A DNA stretch of 64,000 nt from an uncultured Gammaproteobacteria bacterium. GTDB taxonomy: Bacteria; Pseudomonadota; Gammaproteobacteria; DRLM01. Positions 10,894 through 27,175 of this stretch are shown here, piece by piece (positions within the stretch are counted from its first letter, which is position 1; each line of letters begins with the position of its first letter). The stretch is taken from contig CAMYKQ010000028.1 of the NCBI GenBank assembly GCA_947259075.1, positions 1-64,000 on the forward strand. Reading direction: 5' to 3'. The notes beneath the pieces are model-generated. The model saw only the letters and a program-made list of their open reading frames with translations. It did no database searches and had not been told where the DNA came from. The translations under genes were made by a program, and so were the position numbers.

Positions 10894-11379
10894 TTAAACG
10901 AGACGGGCGTATTGCGCCAACTCAGCCTCTTGCGCCAAGACACGATTCAAGCCAGCGATGACGTCTTGGGTATTGGCGCGCTCGGAAGAAATGATCTCGG
11001 AAAAATGCGCCTTGGTGGCCGCGAAGAAGGCGGCCTTGTGCGCACCGTCGACGCCAATGAGGTTGGCCAGGGATTCCAAGGTTTCACCTTGACCCACCGC
11101 CATATCGTAGGCGAGTTTGTCGAGGTTGGTATCGAGGAACATGCTGACCTTCATCGGGTTGGCCACCACGCCGTCTTCGGAACAGCCCAAGGTGCCGGAA
11201 GTAATGCCGAAGGTCTGGTTACCCAGCGTGCCATTGGTGGTCACCGCCAGCACCTGCGGCGCAACGCCGGATTGACCTTCGAAGATGATGGTGCCGACAC
11301 CGCAACCAACATTGTTCGGCGCCGCCATGGCGGCGCTGATGGAGGATAGACTCAATACGGCTGCTAATGCGATTCTGTT
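10894..11379 (-). CDS. DUF3015 family protein
   Basis: NVGCGVGTIIFEGQSGVAPQVLAVTTNGTLGNQTFGITSGTLGC; signal peptide MKNRIALAAVLSLSSISAAMA. Confidence 0.8.
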   Translation of the reverse strand, partial: NRIALAAVLSLSSISAAMAAPNNVGCGVGTIIFEGQSGVAPQVLAVTTNGTLGNQTFGITSGTLGCSEDGVVANPMKVSMFLDTNLDKLAYDMAVGQGETLESLANLIGVDGAHKAAFFAATKAHFSEIISSERANTQDVIAGLNRVLAQEAELAQYARLV

Positions 11380-11699
11380 TTTCATGGTCGTCCTTTTCTC
11401 TCTATGGATGAAAAATGAATGATGGAGTATATGCATCTGCTATACGCCCCACCTTTCTTAAATCCATAGCGCATCTTTGTCAAGCTCAGCGCGAGATTAG
11501 CGGCATCCGTTCGGTGATAGCACGGGCGTGAAAAACAACCCGCCTCAAAATCGCTCGGGCCTAGGCGGCTTATTCTTGACTCAAGCAATCCCCCGCGGCA
11601 CGGCGGGGCAGACGAAGCGAGACCGGGGAATCCGGCGCCGGCACCGGTCGCGGTATAGTATTGGTGTTTTAAATATAAAAATAGGGACCAGCGGCGAAC

Positions 11700-13391
<1,692 letters not shown>

Positions 13392-13415
13392 CTACGCGGC
13401 GCCAACCCTGCTGCA

Positions 13416-14912
<1,497 letters not shown>

Positions 14913-14914
14913 CG

Positions 14915-15829
14915 TTATTCCCCCGCCTTCTTCACCGCATGACCGCCGAAGGCGTTGCGCATCATCGACAATAAGCGATAGGGATAGCCTTCCTTGTCTT
15001 GACTGGCGAAACGCATCTGCAAGGCCAGGGTCAGCACCGGCGCCGGCACGCCTTGGGCGATGGACTCCTCCACCGTCCAGCGGCCCTCGCCGGAATCGGC
15101 CACATAGGGCGCGATGCCCTCGAGTTTCTGATCGTTCTTGAGCGCCTCGGCGGACAGATCCAGCAACCAGCTGCGCACCACCGAGCTGTGGCGCCACAAC
15201 TCCGCGATCTGCGCCAGATCGAGATTGAATGCCTCCTTGCCGCGCAGCAAGGCGAAGCCCTCGGCGAAGGCCTGCATCATGCCGTACTCGATGCCGTTGT
15301 GGATCATCTTGGTGAAGTGGCCCGCGCCCACCGGCCCGACATGGGCCCAGCCGCGATCGGCGGCGGGGGCCAGCACTTTTAGCGCGGGAATGACATGCGC
15401 CACCACCTCCGGCGCGCCGCCCACCATCAGGCAGTAGCCGTTGGCCAAACCCCAGACACCGCCGGAGGTGCCGGCATCCATGAAGCCGATGTCGTGCTGC
15501 GCGCACAAGGCGCCGCGGCGTTCGCCGTCGTGAAAGTTGGAGTTGCCGCCATCGACGATGACATCGCCCGGGGCCAGCATGGGAATCAATTCGTGAATGG
15601 CCTGCTCCGTGGCCTCACCGGCGGGGAGCATCAGCCACACCACCCGCGGCGCCGTCAGCTTGCTCACCACGTCCGCCAAGGACGCGGCGGGGATCAAACC
15701 GTCTTCCGCGGCAAGCGTGTTGACGATCTCCGGTGAGCGATTGTAGCCCACCACCTCGATGCCGCCGCGGCACAAGCGCCGCGCCATATTGCCACCCATC
15801 TTCCCTAAGCCTACCATTGCCATGCGCAT
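14915..15829 (-). CDS. gnd: 6-phosphogluconate dehydrogenase, short decarboxylating form
   Basis: [53 protein letters not shown]; ~304 aa length. Confidence 0.93.
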   Translation of the reverse strand: MRMAMVGLGKMGGNMARRLCRGGIEVVGYNRSPEIVNTLAAEDGLIPAASLADVVSKLTAPRVVWLMLPAGEATEQAIHELIPMLAPGDVIVDGGNSNFHDGERRGALCAQHDIGFMDAGTSGGVWGLANGYCLMVGGAPEVVAHVIPALKVLAPAADRGWAHVGPVGAGHFTKMIHNGIEYGMMQAFAEGFALLRGKEAFNLDLAQIAELWRHSSVVRSWLLDLSAEALKNDQKLEGIAPYVADSGEGRWTVEESIAQGVPAPVLTLALQMRFASQDKEGYPYRLLSMMRNAFGGHAVKKAGE

Positions 15830-16024
15830 AAAAATCCTTTCTCCTTGCGTCGTGCGCCACGCTTCGCGGCGCGTCCGGGTCTCCACTATATCGCCACTAG
15901 GGCACAGCACCTTTAATCCGTAGCTTAGCACCCTGCTTTACGCTAATTCTCTATGCTAAGGTAACAAGCATCTGATACTAATGTTAGGCCTTATATCACG
16001 CCTCCGCTGCTAGGAAAGGACCCC

Positions 16025-17518
16025 GTGGCCAAACCCGCACCGCGCCCCGCGAAAAAACTCAAAATTCTCTTTGCCGCCAGTGAGGCCCACCCGCTGATAA
16101 AAACCGGCGGCCTCGGTGACGTCGCGGGCGCCTTGCCCGCCGCGCTCCATAATTTAAGGCAAGACGTGCGCCTGATCCTCCCCGCCTATCGCGCGGCCAT
16201 GCTTGGCATCGGCAATCTAAAGATAGTGAGTCTGAGCCTGCAGACTGATCCGTATCCGCTACGGCTGCTGGAAGGCAAACTGCCCGGCAGCGGCGTGCGC
16301 GTGTGGCTGGTGGATGCGCCGCACTACTTCGACCGCGACGGCAACCCCTACACCGGCGCCGACGGCCATGACTGGCCCGACAATGCCGCGCGCTTCGCCA
16401 CCTTCGCCCGTGCCGTCAGCGCGGTGGCGCTCGATCAGGCCGGCCTGCGCTGGCGGCCCGATGTGGTGCATTGCAACGATTGGCAGACCGGCTTGGTGCC
16501 GGCCCTGCTGTCTTTGGAGCCCGCCCGCCCCGCCACGGTGTTCACCATTCACAATCTAGCCTATCAAGGCATCTTTCCCGCGGCGGATTACCGCAGCCTC
16601 GGTCTGCCGCCGCAACTATGGGCGATGGACGGCCTGGAATTTTATGGCCAGGCCTCCTATATCAAAGGTGGCCTCAATTACGCGGACATGCTCAACACCG
16701 TCAGCCCGACGTACGCCGAAGAGATCCGCACCCCCGCCTTCGGCTGCCAATTGGACGGGCTGTTGCGCGCCCGCGCCGCGCGCTTGACCGGCATCCTCAA
16801 CGGCGCGGACTACGCCGAGTGGGACCCCGCCACCGACCCCCACTTGCCGCAGCACTACAGCGCGAACGCCTTGCAAGGCAAGGCCGCCAATAAATCCGCG
16901 CTGCAACAGGAATTGGGCCTGCCCCGCGCCGCCGAGGTGCCGCTCATCGGTTTCGTCGGCCGGCTGGTGGAACAGAAAGGCGTGGATTTGCTCTTGACCA
17001 TCCTGCCGCAACTGCTGCAACAGGAGGTGCAAGTGGTCATCCTCGGCAGCGGCAACAAGGCCTTCGAAACCGCATTAGCCGCCCTGGCCGTCCATTACCC
17101 GCAACGCTGCCACGTCAAGATCGGTTTCAGTGAAGCGCTCGCCCATCGCATCGAGGCCGGGGCCGATTTATTTTTAATGCCCTCACGTTACGAGCCCTGT
17201 GGCTTGAATCAAATCTACAGCCTGCGTTACGGCACGCTGCCGTTAGTGCGGCGCACCGGCGGCCTGGCCGACACCGTGCAAGATTGGAGTGAAGGCACGG
17301 ACCGCGCCACCGGCTTCGTCTTCGACGAGGCCACGCCCCGCGCCCTGCTCGACACCCTGCTGCGCGCCCTCAAACTCTACGGCAGCGACCGGCGCGGCTG
17401 GCGCCGGGTCATGGCCAACGCCATGGCCCGCGACTACAGCTGGCAGCAAAGCGCCAAGGCCTATCTCGAACTTTACCGGCTCGCCATCACGCACGCGGGG
17501 GCAGGCAAAGCGCCATAA
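16025..17518 (+). CDS. glgA: Glycogen synthase (GTG start)
   Basis: KTGGLGDVAGALPAAL; HCNDWQTGLVPALL; PSRYEPCGLNQIYSLRYGT. Confidence 0.97.
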   Translation: MAKPAPRPAKKLKILFAASEAHPLIKTGGLGDVAGALPAALHNLRQDVRLILPAYRAAMLGIGNLKIVSLSLQTDPYPLRLLEGKLPGSGVRVWLVDAPHYFDRDGNPYTGADGHDWPDNAARFATFARAVSAVALDQAGLRWRPDVVHCNDWQTGLVPALLSLEPARPATVFTIHNLAYQGIFPAADYRSLGLPPQLWAMDGLEFYGQASYIKGGLNYADMLNTVSPTYAEEIRTPAFGCQLDGLLRARAARLTGILNGADYAEWDPATDPHLPQHYSANALQGKAANKSALQQELGLPRAAEVPLIGFVGRLVEQKGVDLLLTILPQLLQQEVQVVILGSGNKAFETALAALAVHYPQRCHVKIGFSEALAHRIEAGADLFLMPSRYEPCGLNQIYSLRYGTLPLVRRTGGLADTVQDWSEGTDRATGFVFDEATPRALLDTLLRALKLYGSDRRGWRRVMANAMARDYSWQQSAKAYLELYRLAITHAGAGKAP

Positions 17519-17608
17519 ACCGGTATAATGGCCGCCCTTGCGCCCCCGCCGGCCTAGCCGCGCGGCGGTGTGTCCACACCCATCTAACGACAAAGTCAGT
17601 GAAGAGAT

Positions 17609-20395
<2,787 letters not shown>

Positions 20396-20514
20396 GTTAG
20401 CGCTACAAGTCAAAGACCCGGGCCGGAAGTCTCAGATTTCCGGCCCGCTGGTCATAAAAACGCAACATAACTGTCGTAGAGTGATTGAGTTTGAAATCGC
20501 GCGGCGGACCGCTC

Positions 20515-21177
20515 ATGTCGTATAAACGCTATTTCGCCGAACTCATCGGCACTTTTATTTTGGTCTTCGCCGGTACCGCCGCCATCGTGGTCAACGACAT
20601 CAGCGGCGGCGCCATCACCCATGTCGGCATCGCCCTGGTGTTCGGCTTGGTGGTCGCCGCGCTCATTTACACCCTGGGCGACATCTCCGGCGCCCATCTC
20701 AATCCGGCGGTGAGCATCGGCTTCTGGGCCGCGGGCCGCCTGCACGCCCGCGAACTGCCGCCCTATCTGTTCAGCCAGAGCGCCGGGGCGCTGCTGGCCA
20801 GTCTCGCGGTGAAGCTACTCTTCTTAAACGGGCACACCAGTCTCGGCGCCACCCTGCCCGCGGGCGGCGCGGGACAAAGCTTCGTGCTCGAAGTGATCCT
20901 CAGCTTCATCCTCATGCTCACCATCATCAACGTCGCCACCGGCGCCAAGGAAAAAGGCCTGATGGCCGGGGTGGCGGTGGGCGCGGTGGTGGGCTTGGAG
21001 GCCCTGTTCGCCGGGCCGATTTCCGGCGCCTCGATGAACCCGGCGCGCTCCTTGGGCCCGGCGCTGGTGAGCGGCCACCTCGATGCGCTTTGGATCTATT
21101 TGAGCGCGCCCTTGATCGGCGCTTGTTTGGCGATACCCTGTTGCCGTTGCCTGCGTGAGAAGGAGTGCTGTATATGA
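20515..21177 (+). CDS. MIP-family aquaporin/glyceroporin
   Basis: Two NPA motifs (GAHLNPAVS, GASMNPARS), six TM segments; stop overlaps arsC start (ATGA). Confidence 0.93.
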   Translation: MSYKRYFAELIGTFILVFAGTAAIVVNDISGGAITHVGIALVFGLVVAALIYTLGDISGAHLNPAVSIGFWAAGRLHARELPPYLFSQSAGALLASLAVKLLFLNGHTSLGATLPAGGAGQSFVLEVILSFILMLTIINVATGAKEKGLMAGVAVGAVVGLEALFAGPISGASMNPARSLGPALVSGHLDALWIYLSAPLIGACLAIPCCRCLREKECCI

Positions 21178-21566
21178 AAAAAATTCTGTTCGTGTGCGTG
21201 GAAAATTCCTGCCGCAGCCAAATGGCCGAGGCCTTCGCCCGCATGCACGGCGCCGGGATGCTTGAAGCCTACAGCAGCGGCTCGCGGCCTTCGGGCAGAG
21301 TCAACGAGCGCGCGGTGCAATTCATGCGCGAGCGCGGCTATGATTTAAACCGGCACGGTTCCAAGGCACTCAGCGAAATTCCCACCGTGGAATACGACTA
21401 CGCCATCACCATGGGCTGCGGCGACGAGTGTCCTTTGGTGCGCGCCAGACAACGCGAGGACTGGGGCATCCCCGACCCCAAACACATGTCCGACGACGAC
21501 TTTCGCGCAACCCGCGACCTCATCGAAAAAAAGGTGCAAGCGTTGATCGCTCAATTGCGGGCTTGA
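21174..21566 (+). CDS. arsC: Arsenate reductase, low-molecular-weight phosphatase fold
   Basis: ILFVCVENSCRSQMAEAFAR (CX5R P-loop); WGIPDP motif. Confidence 0.88.
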   Translation: MKKILFVCVENSCRSQMAEAFARMHGAGMLEAYSSGSRPSGRVNERAVQFMRERGYDLNRHGSKALSEIPTVEYDYAITMGCGDECPLVRARQREDWGIPDPKHMSDDDFRATRDLIEKKVQALIAQLRA

Positions 21567-21589
21567 GCCATCCGCGCGGACGCGAATAA

Positions 21590-21615
21590 AAAACGGCCCC
21601 GCACGGGGCCGTTTT
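21590..21615. terminator. Bidirectional rho-independent terminator
   Basis: aaaacggccccg-ca-cggggccgtttt between convergent genes. Confidence 0.9.
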
Positions 21616-21637
21616 CATCACTGCACTCAAGCGGCGT

Positions 21638-22222
21638 TTAGAAATTCACGCCCAGTTTGGCCAGGGCGCGGAAGTTGTCCAAACCCTCATCATTGACGCC
21701 CAGCGTTTTACCTTCGGTGACTTGATAGCGCGCTTCCACGCCGGCGAAGAACGCGCCGCGATAGTATTGCGCACCGGCGCCCACTTGCAGGGCGAACATA
21801 TCGGCGTCCGCACCCGCCTTGCTATCGGCCATCACATAGCCGAGACCGGGGCCGAAGCCCAGCGCCCAATTGGGCGTGAGGTCGATAGTGTAATGCGGAT
21901 TGAGTTCGAGGCTGCTCACCTCCAAACCGCCGTCGTCGTATTGGGTGTAACTGAGCTGCTGGCGCACGCGGTTAGTCGGCGGCTGCAAGAGAATGCAATT
22001 GAAGGCGAACTCCACGCCCACGGCCTCGGCGCTGCCGCCCTGCTTGGAATCGGGATCGAACACGCCGTAGATGACGGAGACGGTGGGCTTGAGTTCGAAA
22101 CCGGCGTCATTCAGCGGCAACAGGCGCCAGCCGCCCTCGCCCGCCGCGGCGGAACCGCCCGCCAAAAGGGCAGCCGCGGCCCCCAGCGCCAGTAGTTTAT
22201 TTTTGATTAAACGCGTTTTCAT
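21638..22222 (-). CDS. Outer-membrane beta-barrel protein
   Basis: Signal peptide; beta-barrel strands; terminal F (LAKLGVNF). Confidence 0.65.
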   Translation of the reverse strand: MKTRLIKNKLLALGAAAALLAGGSAAAGEGGWRLLPLNDAGFELKPTVSVIYGVFDPDSKQGGSAEAVGVEFAFNCILLQPPTNRVRQQLSYTQYDDGGLEVSSLELNPHYTIDLTPNWALGFGPGLGYVMADSKAGADADMFALQVGAGAQYYRGAFFAGVEARYQVTEGKTLGVNDEGLDNFRALAKLGVNF

Positions 22223-22313
22223 GGTACCCCCGCGATAATTAATATTAGGAATACCTAATATTACACCTCGACGCATATACGTCAACGCAAGGCCCAGGGG
22301 CAATCAAGAAAAG

Positions 22314-22694
22314 TTACGCCACCTGCACCGGGATGGCGTTGCTGGTGCGCACTACGTGGTTGTGCTCGTCGAGATACACCAGGGTGGGTTTGAAATTGGC
22401 CAGCTCGTGCTGGTTGAGAATGGCGTAGGTACAGATAATCACCCGGTCGCCGGGTCCGGCCTTGTGGGCCGCGGCGCCGTTTACCGAGATGATGCCCGAA
22501 CCCGCTTCGGCGCGGATGGCATAGGTGGTGAAACGCTCGCCATTGGCCTTGTTGTAGATTTGAATCTGCTCGTACTCATGGATGCCCGCCAAGTCCAGCA
22601 AGGCGCCGTCGATGGCGCAGGAGCCCTCATATTCCAGCTCCGAGTGGGTGACCCGGGCGTGGTGAAGTTTGGATTTGAGCATCGTGTACTGCAT
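22314..22694 (-). CDS. panD: Aspartate 1-decarboxylase
   Basis: [25 protein letters not shown] (G-S self-cleavage site). Confidence 0.97.
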   Translation of the reverse strand: MQYTMLKSKLHHARVTHSELEYEGSCAIDGALLDLAGIHEYEQIQIYNKANGERFTTYAIRAEAGSGIISVNGAAAHKAGPGDRVIICTYAILNQHELANFKPTLVYLDEHNHVVRTSNAIPVQVA

Positions 22695-22779
22695 AAACCG
22701 GCTATCCCTCAGCGGATGACGTCCGCGCCCGCCGCAACGGCGGCGCACGCACTAGCGTTCGACAAGTGATTATGGGGAT

Positions 22780-23640
22780 TTACTCTGGATTCTTCAATGT
22801 CACGGGCAAATTATCGATGAGCCGTGTTTGTCCGAGCCAGGCCGCCGCGAGGATTATCAACCGTGAATCAGCTGCTTGGGGTTCAGCAAGGTCATCGGCG
22901 CGGCGAATGCTGACATAATCCGGCCGCAGCCCGCCCTCCACCAGCATCTCACTCGCTTGCGCACAGAGCGCTTGATAATCCCGTTTGGCCGTCACCAACA
23001 CCTCCCCCGCCCAGCGCAGGGCACGGTAGAGGCCAGGCGCCCGCGCACGCTCCTCGGTGGAGAGGTAACCGTTACGCGAACTCAGGGCCAAACCATCGGG
23101 CTCGCGCACCGTGGGCAGACCGATGATCTCGATGGGCAGGCACAGATCCGCCACCATACGCCGCACCACTAAGAGCTGCTGATAATCCTTTTCACCGAAC
23201 ACCGCGACATGCGGCCGCACCGCGTTGAATAATTTGGCGACCACCGTGGCGACGCCAGCAAAGTGACCGGGCCGCGAAGCGCCGCATAAAATATCGGACA
23301 GTCCCGGCACCAGCACCTGGGTTGTATGTTCAGCCCCAAAGGGATAGAGCTCGCTCGCCTCGGGCGCGAACAAGAGATGCACCCCGCTCTCCGCCAGCTT
23401 GAGGCTGTCTTGTTTGAGGGTACGGGGATAGGTGCCGAAATCCTCACCCTCAGTGAACTGGGTGGGATTGACGAAGATGCTCACCACCACCCGGTCGGCG
23501 GCGCGGGCGGCGCGCTTGACCAAGTGCAAATGCCCCTCATGCAGATTACCCATGGTGGGCACGAAGGCGACACGCTCACGGCGGCCGCGCCACTGGTCCA
23601 CCGTGGCGCGCAATTGCGCGATGGTGTGTACGGTCTGCAT
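22780..23640 (-). CDS. panC: Pantothenate synthetase
   Basis: FVPTMGNLHEGHLHLVKRA; GEKDYQQLLVVRRMV. Confidence 0.98.
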   Translation of the reverse strand: MQTVHTIAQLRATVDQWRGRRERVAFVPTMGNLHEGHLHLVKRAARAADRVVVSIFVNPTQFTEGEDFGTYPRTLKQDSLKLAESGVHLLFAPEASELYPFGAEHTTQVLVPGLSDILCGASRPGHFAGVATVVAKLFNAVRPHVAVFGEKDYQQLLVVRRMVADLCLPIEIIGLPTVREPDGLALSSRNGYLSTEERARAPGLYRALRWAGEVLVTAKRDYQALCAQASEMLVEGGLRPDYVSIRRADDLAEPQAADSRLIILAAAWLGQTRLIDNLPVTLKNPE

Positions 23641-23648
23641 CTTCTGTA

Positions 23649-24470
23649 CTACTCGAAACAGTGTTCCGGCGCGGGAAAGGCGCCACTCTTTACCGCCTGC
23701 ACATAGGCCTCCACCGCCGCCCTCACGCTGGTCTGTCCCTGCATGAAGTCACGGGCGAATTTGGGCCGGTGGCCGGGGGTGATGCCCAGCATATCGTAGA
23801 GCACCAGCACCTGGCCATCACAGGCCGGCCCGGCGCCGATACCGATGACGGGGATGTCCACGGCGCGGGTGATCTGTTCGGCGAGCACGACGGGGACGCT
23901 CTCCACCAGCAAGACATCGGCGCCCGCCGCTTGCAGGGCTTGGGCATCTTGCAGCATCTGTTGCGCGGCCTGCTCATCGCGGCCCTGCACGCGGTAGCCG
24001 CCCAAACGGTGCACCGACTGCGGCTGCAATCCGAGATGCGCGCACACCGGAATGCCGCGCGCGGTGAGCTGACGCACGGTCTCGACTTGAATGGCGCCGC
24101 CTTCCAGCTTGACCATATGCGCGCCACCCTCCTGCATCAGCCGCGCGGCGTTGCCCAGCGCTTGCTGCGGCGTGGCATAACTCATGAAGGGCATGTCCAC
24201 CATCAACAAGGCACGGCGGCGGCCGCGCGCCACGGCGGCGCTGTGATAGATCATTTCGTCCATGGTGACCGGCACCGTGGTCTCGCGGCCCTGCACCACC
24301 ATGCCCAGCGAATCGCCCACCAGCAACACCTCGACGCCCGTCGCGTCCAGCAGCGCGGCGAAGCTGGCGTCGTAGGCGGTGAGGCACACGAATTTCTCGC
24401 CCGCGTGACGCAATTTTCGCAGCGTATTGACCGTCACCGCGCCGCCCGCCGCCGGCTTGTTTGCGCTCAT
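23649..24470 (-). CDS. panB: 3-methyl-2-oxobutanoate hydroxymethyltransferase
   Basis: [40 protein letters not shown]. Confidence 0.97.
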   Translation of the reverse strand: MSANKPAAGGAVTVNTLRKLRHAGEKFVCLTAYDASFAALLDATGVEVLLVGDSLGMVVQGRETTVPVTMDEMIYHSAAVARGRRRALLMVDMPFMSYATPQQALGNAARLMQEGGAHMVKLEGGAIQVETVRQLTARGIPVCAHLGLQPQSVHRLGGYRVQGRDEQAAQQMLQDAQALQAAGADVLLVESVPVVLAEQITRAVDIPVIGIGAGPACDGQVLVLYDMLGITPGHRPKFARDFMQGQTSVRAAVEAYVQAVKSGAFPAPEHCFE

Positions 24471-25123
24471 GCCAGCATGTCCGCGGGCAAGGGGTTAATG
24501 TAGTGGCGGCCGCTGCGGCTGCGGCGGATGTGCTCAACCAAGGTTTGGTAATCCTCTTCGTTATCCACCCAATCAATGTCGGCGGCGTTGACGATCAGCA
24601 GCGGCGAATTAGCGTAGTGATAAAACAGCTGGGCATAGGCGTCGGCCAGCCGTTGCAGATAGGCGGACTCGATGAAGCGTTCATAAGCGATGCCGCGGCG
24701 TTTGATGCGTTCCAGCAGCACATCCACCGGCGCCTGCAGATAGATCACCAAATCCGGCTGCGGCGCGGCGACCGAGACATGGGCGTAGACCTGCTCATAC
24801 AGCCGCAACTCATCATCGTCCAAAGTGAGCTGAGCGAACAGGCGGTCTTTCTCCAAGAGAAAATCGCTGATCAAACGGCCGCGGAACATATCGCCTTGAC
24901 GCAAGTGCTCCACTTGCTGCACCCGCTGAAACAGAAACGACAACTGCGTGGGCAGCGCGGCTTGCCGCGGCTGCTGATAGAAACGTTCGAGGAAAGGATT
25001 GTCCTCGGCACGCTCCAGCAACAGCTCGCTGGCGAAGGTCTCCGCCAAACGCCGCGCCAGGCTGGTTTTGCCTACCCCTATCGGGCCTTCGACGATGATG
25101 TAGCCGGGCGCGTCTTGACTCAT
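24467..25123 (-). CDS. Deoxynucleoside kinase family protein
   Basis: [24 protein letters not shown]-loop; [13 protein letters not shown]. Confidence 0.88.
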   Translation of the reverse strand: MSQDAPGYIIVEGPIGVGKTSLARRLAETFASELLLERAEDNPFLERFYQQPRQAALPTQLSFLFQRVQQVEHLRQGDMFRGRLISDFLLEKDRLFAQLTLDDDELRLYEQVYAHVSVAAPQPDLVIYLQAPVDVLLERIKRRGIAYERFIESAYLQRLADAYAQLFYHYANSPLLIVNAADIDWVDNEEDYQTLVEHIRRSRSGRHYINPLPADMLA

Positions 25124-25623
25124 ACCGCGGCGTGCATGGCCTGCAAGGCCGGAGGCGGACAACTCGCCATTAGATTGGCCAGGCTGCCAGCGCCGGGAAT
25201 GTGCAACTCGGGCGCGATTTCATGCAGCGGAAACAACACGAAGTCACGCACCGGCAAGCCGGGGTGAGGCACGGTCAGCGCTTCACCCTCATGAGTTTGA
25301 TCGCCATAGAGCAACAAATCCAAATCCAAGGTGCGCGGCCCCCAGCGATCGCCGTCGCGGACGCGGCCGTGCTGCGCCTCGATGAAATGCAGCTCCTGCA
25401 ATAATTCGTGGGCCGACAGATGCGTGTCCAACGCCGCCACGGCGTTGACGTAATCGGGCTGCGCGCGCTCACCCAGCGGCTTGCTGCGATACAAAGAAGA
25501 ATAGGCGACGCAACATGTCGCGGTAATGGAATCCAATGAGGCCAGTGCGCTGCGAATTTGCCGCACTGGATGATTAAGATTACTGCCCAGGCCCACATAG
25601 GCCCGCACTAGACTGGAATTCAT
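25120..25623 (-). CDS. folK: HPPK (2-amino-4-hydroxy-6-hydroxymethyldihydropteridine diphosphokinase)
   Basis: YVGLGSNL; RWGPRTLDLDLLLYG; PHPGLPVRDFVLFPL. Confidence 0.97.
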   Translation of the reverse strand: MNSSLVRAYVGLGSNLNHPVRQIRSALASLDSITATCCVAYSSLYRSKPLGERAQPDYVNAVAALDTHLSAHELLQELHFIEAQHGRVRDGDRWGPRTLDLDLLLYGDQTHEGEALTVPHPGLPVRDFVLFPLHEIAPELHIPGAGSLANLMASCPPPALQAMHAAV

Positions 25624-25663
25624 GTTCTTCCCCCTCGCGTTATGGCAACCCGTTGCCGGGACC

Positions 25664-27001
25664 TCAGCCGTTGGATGTTGGTTTGTCTTGCTCGGCCGTC
25701 TTCCGTTTGGCCCGCCGTACACGACGTTTCTTCCCTGTCGCCCCCGCCTTGCCCGCCCCCCGGACCCGGCTAAGTCGCCCATTCTCATCCAAGGTCTGAA
25801 ACTCTGTCCACCATTGGCATAATTCCCCCAAATCCTCTCCGGATTCAGCGCGCAACAATAAAAAATCATAGGCGGCGCGGAAGCGGGGGTGTTCGAGGAG
25901 CTTGACCGGCCGCAAGCCGGTGATTTTTTTGAGCCGGGGCTGCATCGCCCAGATCTCCCGCATGGGCAGACTGAAACGTTTAGGCAGTGAAATGTGCGCC
26001 AATTGGGCGTCGACCACGTCTTTGGCGGCGTCCTGCAAGGCCTGCGTTTCGGGCTCGCCGGCGGCCTCGCGCTCGGCCAGGGCCTGGCGCAGCGGCTCCC
26101 ACAACAGGGCCGCGTACAAAAACGCCGGGGTCACGGGCTTATCCTCGGCAATGCGCTGATCGGTATTGGCCAGCGCCCGCGCCAGCATAATCTTGGGATA
26201 ACCCTGCTCTTCCTTGGCGAGACAGGCCTCGGTTTGCGGAAAAAGGTAGGCGAACAAACGATAGTGGCGCAGCAGCTCGAAGGTTTCGAGTCCGCAGCCG
26301 CCCTGCAAGAGTTTGAGGCTCTCATCGAATAAGCGCGCCGGCGGAATCTCCTCCAGCAAATGGCCGAGTTCGAAGATCGCCGCCTCGGTGTCGCGGTGAA
26401 TGCGAAAGCCAAGCTTGGCGGCGAAGCGCACCGCGCGCAACATCCGCACCGGGTCTTCACGGAAGCGCTGCACCGGATCGCCGATCATGCGCAACACACC
26501 GGCCAGCAGATCTTTCATGCCGCCGACGAAATCCACCACCGAGAAATCTTCAATGTTGTAATACAGGGCGTTGATGGTGAAATCGCGGCGCCAGGCGTCT
26601 TCCTCGATGGTGCCGTAGACATTGTCGCGCAAGATACGGCCGCCCTCAGTGCGGGCCTCGTCTTCGCTGGCACCGTCACCCTGGGCGCGGAAGGTGGCCA
26701 CTTCAATCACATCGCGCCCGAAACGCACATGGGCAAGACGGAAGCGCCGCCCGATCAACAGGGAATTGCGGAAGAGTTTCTTCACCTCTTCCGGCAGGGC
26801 GTCGGTGGCGATGTCGAAATCCTTGGGCTCACGCCCCAGCAACATATCGCGCACGCCGCCGCCCACCAGACAGGCGGCGAAACCCGCTTCCTTCAAACGG
26901 TAGAGCACCTTGAGGGCGTTGGGGTTGATATTGGACCGCGAGATCGCGTGCTCCGAGCGGGGTATGATGCGTGACCGTGCGTTAATAGTGCGACCTTCCA
27001 A
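25664..27001 (-). CDS. pcnB: Poly(A) polymerase I
   Basis: LVGGGVRDMLLGREPKDFDIATDALPEEVKKLFRN; Arg/Lys-rich C-terminus. Confidence 0.95.
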   Translation of the reverse strand: MEGRTINARSRIIPRSEHAISRSNINPNALKVLYRLKEAGFAACLVGGGVRDMLLGREPKDFDIATDALPEEVKKLFRNSLLIGRRFRLAHVRFGRDVIEVATFRAQGDGASEDEARTEGGRILRDNVYGTIEEDAWRRDFTINALYYNIEDFSVVDFVGGMKDLLAGVLRMIGDPVQRFREDPVRMLRAVRFAAKLGFRIHRDTEAAIFELGHLLEEIPPARLFDESLKLLQGGCGLETFELLRHYRLFAYLFPQTEACLAKEEQGYPKIMLARALANTDQRIAEDKPVTPAFLYAALLWEPLRQALAEREAAGEPETQALQDAAKDVVDAQLAHISLPKRFSLPMREIWAMQPRLKKITGLRPVKLLEHPRFRAAYDFLLLRAESGEDLGELCQWWTEFQTLDENGRLSRVRGAGKAGATGKKRRVRRAKRKTAEQDKPTSNG

Positions 27002-27096
27002 GGCGTGCGGTGGCTAACTTCTTCTTTTCAAAAACTTGTCAGTTCAAGTCGCCGCGTATAATATCCGCTTTTCGCGCGCCGTCGCAACGCACAACC

Positions 27097-27172
27097 GCTC
27101 CCTTCGTCTAGCGGCCTAGGACATCGCCCTCTCACGGCGAGAACAGGGGTTCGAACCCCCTAGGGAGCGCCA
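27097..27172 (+). tRNA. tRNA-Glu (anticodon CTC), CCA encoded
   Basis: gctcccttcgtctagcggcctagg...cgccctCTCacggcg...ggttcgaacccc...agggagcgcca; acceptor arms gctccct/agggagc pair. Confidence 0.96.
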
Positions 27173-27175
27173 TTT

